A program made the translations under genes and the position numbers. DNA of 64,000 nt, taken from Sulfuritalea sp. GTDB lineage: Bacteria; Pseudomonadota; Gammaproteobacteria; Burkholderiales; Rhodocyclaceae. The notes below the pieces were generated by a model. It made no database searches, was not told where the DNA came from, and saw only the letters and a program-made list of their open reading frames with translations. The DNA lies in NCBI GenBank assembly GCA_023229545.1, contig JALNZB010000017.1, positions 12,907 to 76,906 on the forward strand. The letters are read 5' to 3'. Shown in pieces: positions 62,584 to 64,000 of the stretch (position 1 is its first letter; every line of letters begins with the position of its first letter).

Positions 62584-63432
62584 TCAGTTCAGGCGGTCGC
62601 CCATCTTTTCGCCGAGGCGAATAGGCCGCTGCGGCGACCAGTCGGGATTGAACGTTAGCGTACGTTGCGGAAACAGCATCACCACGGTCGAGCCGAGCAG
62701 GAAGCGGCCCATTTCGTCTCCCTGCCGGAAGCGCAATTGCTGGTCCTCGTAGCGCCATTCGCGCAACCGCCCCGGGCGCGGCGGATTCACCACACCATGC
62801 CAGACGGTAGCCATGCTGCCGACGATGGTGGCGCCGACCAGCACCATGACGAAGGGGCCGGCCTCGCCTTCAAAGATGCAGACCACGCGCTCGTTGCGCG
62901 CAAACAGACCCGGCACGCCGCGCGCCGTCACGGGGTTCACCGAGAACAAGTCGCCCGGCACATGGATCATGCGAATTAGCCGCCCAGCGCAAGGCATGTG
63001 GATGCGGTGGTAATCCCTGGGGCTGAGGTACAAGGTGGCGAAGTGGCCGTTCTCGAATTGTGACGCCAGATCGGCATCGCCGCCGATCAGTGCCGTCGTC
63101 GAATAGTCGTGGCCCTTGGCCTGGAAAATCCGGTCGCGCGCGATCACCCCGAACTGGCTGATCGCGCCATCCACCGGGCAGATGAAATCGGCTTGAGCCA
63201 GCGGCCGCGCATCGGATTTGAGCGGTCGCGTGAAGAACTCGTTGAAACTGGGGTAGCTGCCGATATCCGGATTGGCCGCCTCGGCCATGTTGACGCCGTA
63301 GCGGCGGACAAACCGGCGGATCACAGCAGTAGTCAACGCTCCGGCACGGGCCGAGGCGAACCTGCCGGCCAGGGCGGTGAGCGCCTGCTTGGGCAGCAGA
63401 TACTGGAACAATACGGCGAGGCGGTCGGACAC
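62584..63432 (-). CDS. psd: Phosphatidylserine decarboxylase
   Basis: A 282-residue inner-membrane enzyme producing phosphatidylethanolamine. Family features are NEFFTRPLK near residue 65, CPVDGAISQFG, YLSPRDYHRIHMP and the autocatalytic LGST site (GRFLLGSTVVMLF, about residue 243), where cleavage creates the pyruvoyl group and separates the alpha and beta chains. Typical length for the bacterial type I enzyme. Single gene upstream of the mra operon on the same strand. Confidence 0.97.
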   Translation of the reverse strand: MSDRLAVLFQYLLPKQALTALAGRFASARAGALTTAVIRRFVRRYGVNMAEAANPDIGSYPSFNEFFTRPLKSDARPLAQADFICPVDGAISQFGVIARDRIFQAKGHDYSTTALIGGDADLASQFENGHFATLYLSPRDYHRIHMPCAGRLIRMIHVPGDLFSVNPVTARGVPGLFARNERVVCIFEGEAGPFVMVLVGATIVGSMATVWHGVVNPPRPGRLREWRYEDQQLRFRQGDEMGRFLLGSTVVMLFPQRTLTFNPDWSPQRPIRLGEKMGDRLN

Positions 63433-63495
63433 GATGGCGACGGAAAAGACGAAGCCGCGGATTATAGCGGCGCCGCCTGTCCGGCTAGCGGTGAC

Positions 63496-64000
63496 TCATT
63501 GCCGCCTGAGGAGCCAGGTCAGCACCGGCGGCGTGATCAGGGTGGTCAGGATCACCATCATCACGATCACCGAAAACATGGCTTCGTTCATGACGCCCAG
63601 CTTCTTGCCGACCATGGCGAAGATGAGGCCCACCTCGCCGCGCGGCACCATGCCCCAGCCCACCAGCCATTTGCCGGACGGCCCAGCCGCGAGGCCGGCG
63701 GCCAGCTTGCCAGCGACGGCCGCCACCGTGACGCCAGCGCCGACTCCCAGTACCGCCGGATCAGCGAAGGTCTTCAGGTCCACCTGCATGCCGGTCAGGA
63801 CGAAGAACACCGGGACGAAGAAATAGCCGATCGGTTCGATCATGTGCTCGTGCTGATGGCCGCCGTGCTTTTTCAGAATCGGGCGCAGGCGTTCGGCCAG
63901 TTCGGGATCGCCGGCCGGCAGCAGCAGCTCGATCTCGCGCACAATGGCCGGACGGTCGAAGTCGCGCAGGAATACCGGTTCGAACAGCAGGCCGGCGGCG
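63496..64000 (-). CDS. CPA2-type cation:proton antiporter, C-terminal part
   Basis: The 3' 168 codons of a membrane antiporter gene whose start lies beyond the right edge; the frame is open through base 64000 (AAGLLFEPVFLRDFDRPAIV...). Four hydrophobic segments are visible, with IEPIGYFFVPVFFVLTGMQVDL and WGMVPRGEVGLIFAMVGKKLG, characteristic of KefB/NhaS-like CPA2 sodium or potassium/proton exchangers; the conserved Arg-Gly-Glu motif of the last helices is intact. It ends in a short basic tail without a TrkA-N domain, so nucleotide gating is not expected from this part. Confidence 0.85.
   Translation of the reverse strand, partial: AAGLLFEPVFLRDFDRPAIVREIELLLPAGDPELAERLRPILKKHGGHQHEHMIEPIGYFFVPVFFVLTGMQVDLKTFADPAVLGVGAGVTVAAVAGKLAAGLAAGPSGKWLVGWGMVPRGEVGLIFAMVGKKLGVMNEAMFSVIVMMVILTTLITPPVLTWLLRRQ

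Noticed and set aside
62455..62752. Small plus-strand ORFs in the AT-rich gap and into psd
   Set aside because: No convincing start signals or family resemblance; partly antisense to psd.

Overview
This window looks like chromosomal DNA of a GC-rich Betaproteobacterium, most likely in or near the Rhodocyclales/Sterolibacteriaceae. The placement is an inference. It rests on an rplU-rpmA-obgE-proB block, a complete mra/dcw cell-wall cluster followed by ftsZ-lpxC and then dciA, an M23 peptidase and secA, a dihaem cytochrome c/cytochrome b561 pair with a QseBC-like two-component system, and large multidomain signalling proteins. I saw no rRNA, tRNA, CRISPR array, transposase or phage gene.

Layout. 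1-2650 (+): end of a dihaem cytochrome c gene, cytochrome b561, and an OmpR-type regulator with its kinase. 2637-6937 (-): two overlapping genes for P-loop ATPases, one carrying a winged helix and about six 35-residue TPRs; this is the most accessory-looking unit and has no assignable function. 7084-9810 (+): P-type cation ATPase. 9850-11966 (-): NarL/NarX-like two-component system, divergent from 12086-14792 (+), a three-gene c-type cytochrome module (dihaem protein, NapC/NirT-like tetrahaem quinol dehydrogenase, and a tetrahaem protein that is an internal duplication of the dihaem one). 14837-20731: putA (-) divergent from a single gene (+) that fuses arginase to ornithine aminotransferase. 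Together they would take arginine to glutamate. An IclR-type regulator follows.

21707-24502 (+): rplU, rpmA, obgE, proB behind a strong sigma70-like promoter. 24751-28137 (+): a tight signalling operon of HPt-HD-GYP, receiver-TPR and small histidine kinase genes. 28173-33951 (-): secA, mtnA and an aldolase/short-chain dehydrogenase fusion; the last two suggest a 5-deoxypentose (DHAP-shunt-like) salvage route. 34134-41666 (-): three more signalling genes (two-receiver protein, receiver-EAL phosphodiesterase, 1648-residue MASE1/CHASE hybrid kinase) lying between secA and the M23 peptidase.

41944-62268 is mostly the minus-strand mra/dcw cluster. It reads mraZ-rsmH-ftsL-ftsI-murE-murF-mraY-murD-ftsW-murG-murC-murB-ddlB-ftsQ-ftsA-ftsZ-lpxC from right to left, and most junctions overlap by 1-11 bases. 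The cluster has three notable features: a textbook promoter with three 10-bp-spaced MraZ boxes; an in-frame amber codon at codon 21 of rsmH; and two inverted tandem-octamer elements of similar design but different sequence at the only two large gaps upstream of ftsZ. The window ends with psd and a partial CPA2-type antiporter gene.

Best candidates for undescribed biology are the ATPase/TPR pair, the duplicated cytochrome module with its own two-component system, the arginase-ornithine aminotransferase fusion, the mtnA-aldolase/dehydrogenase pair, and the rsmH amber codon. All functional statements come from reading motifs by eye; no search was run.
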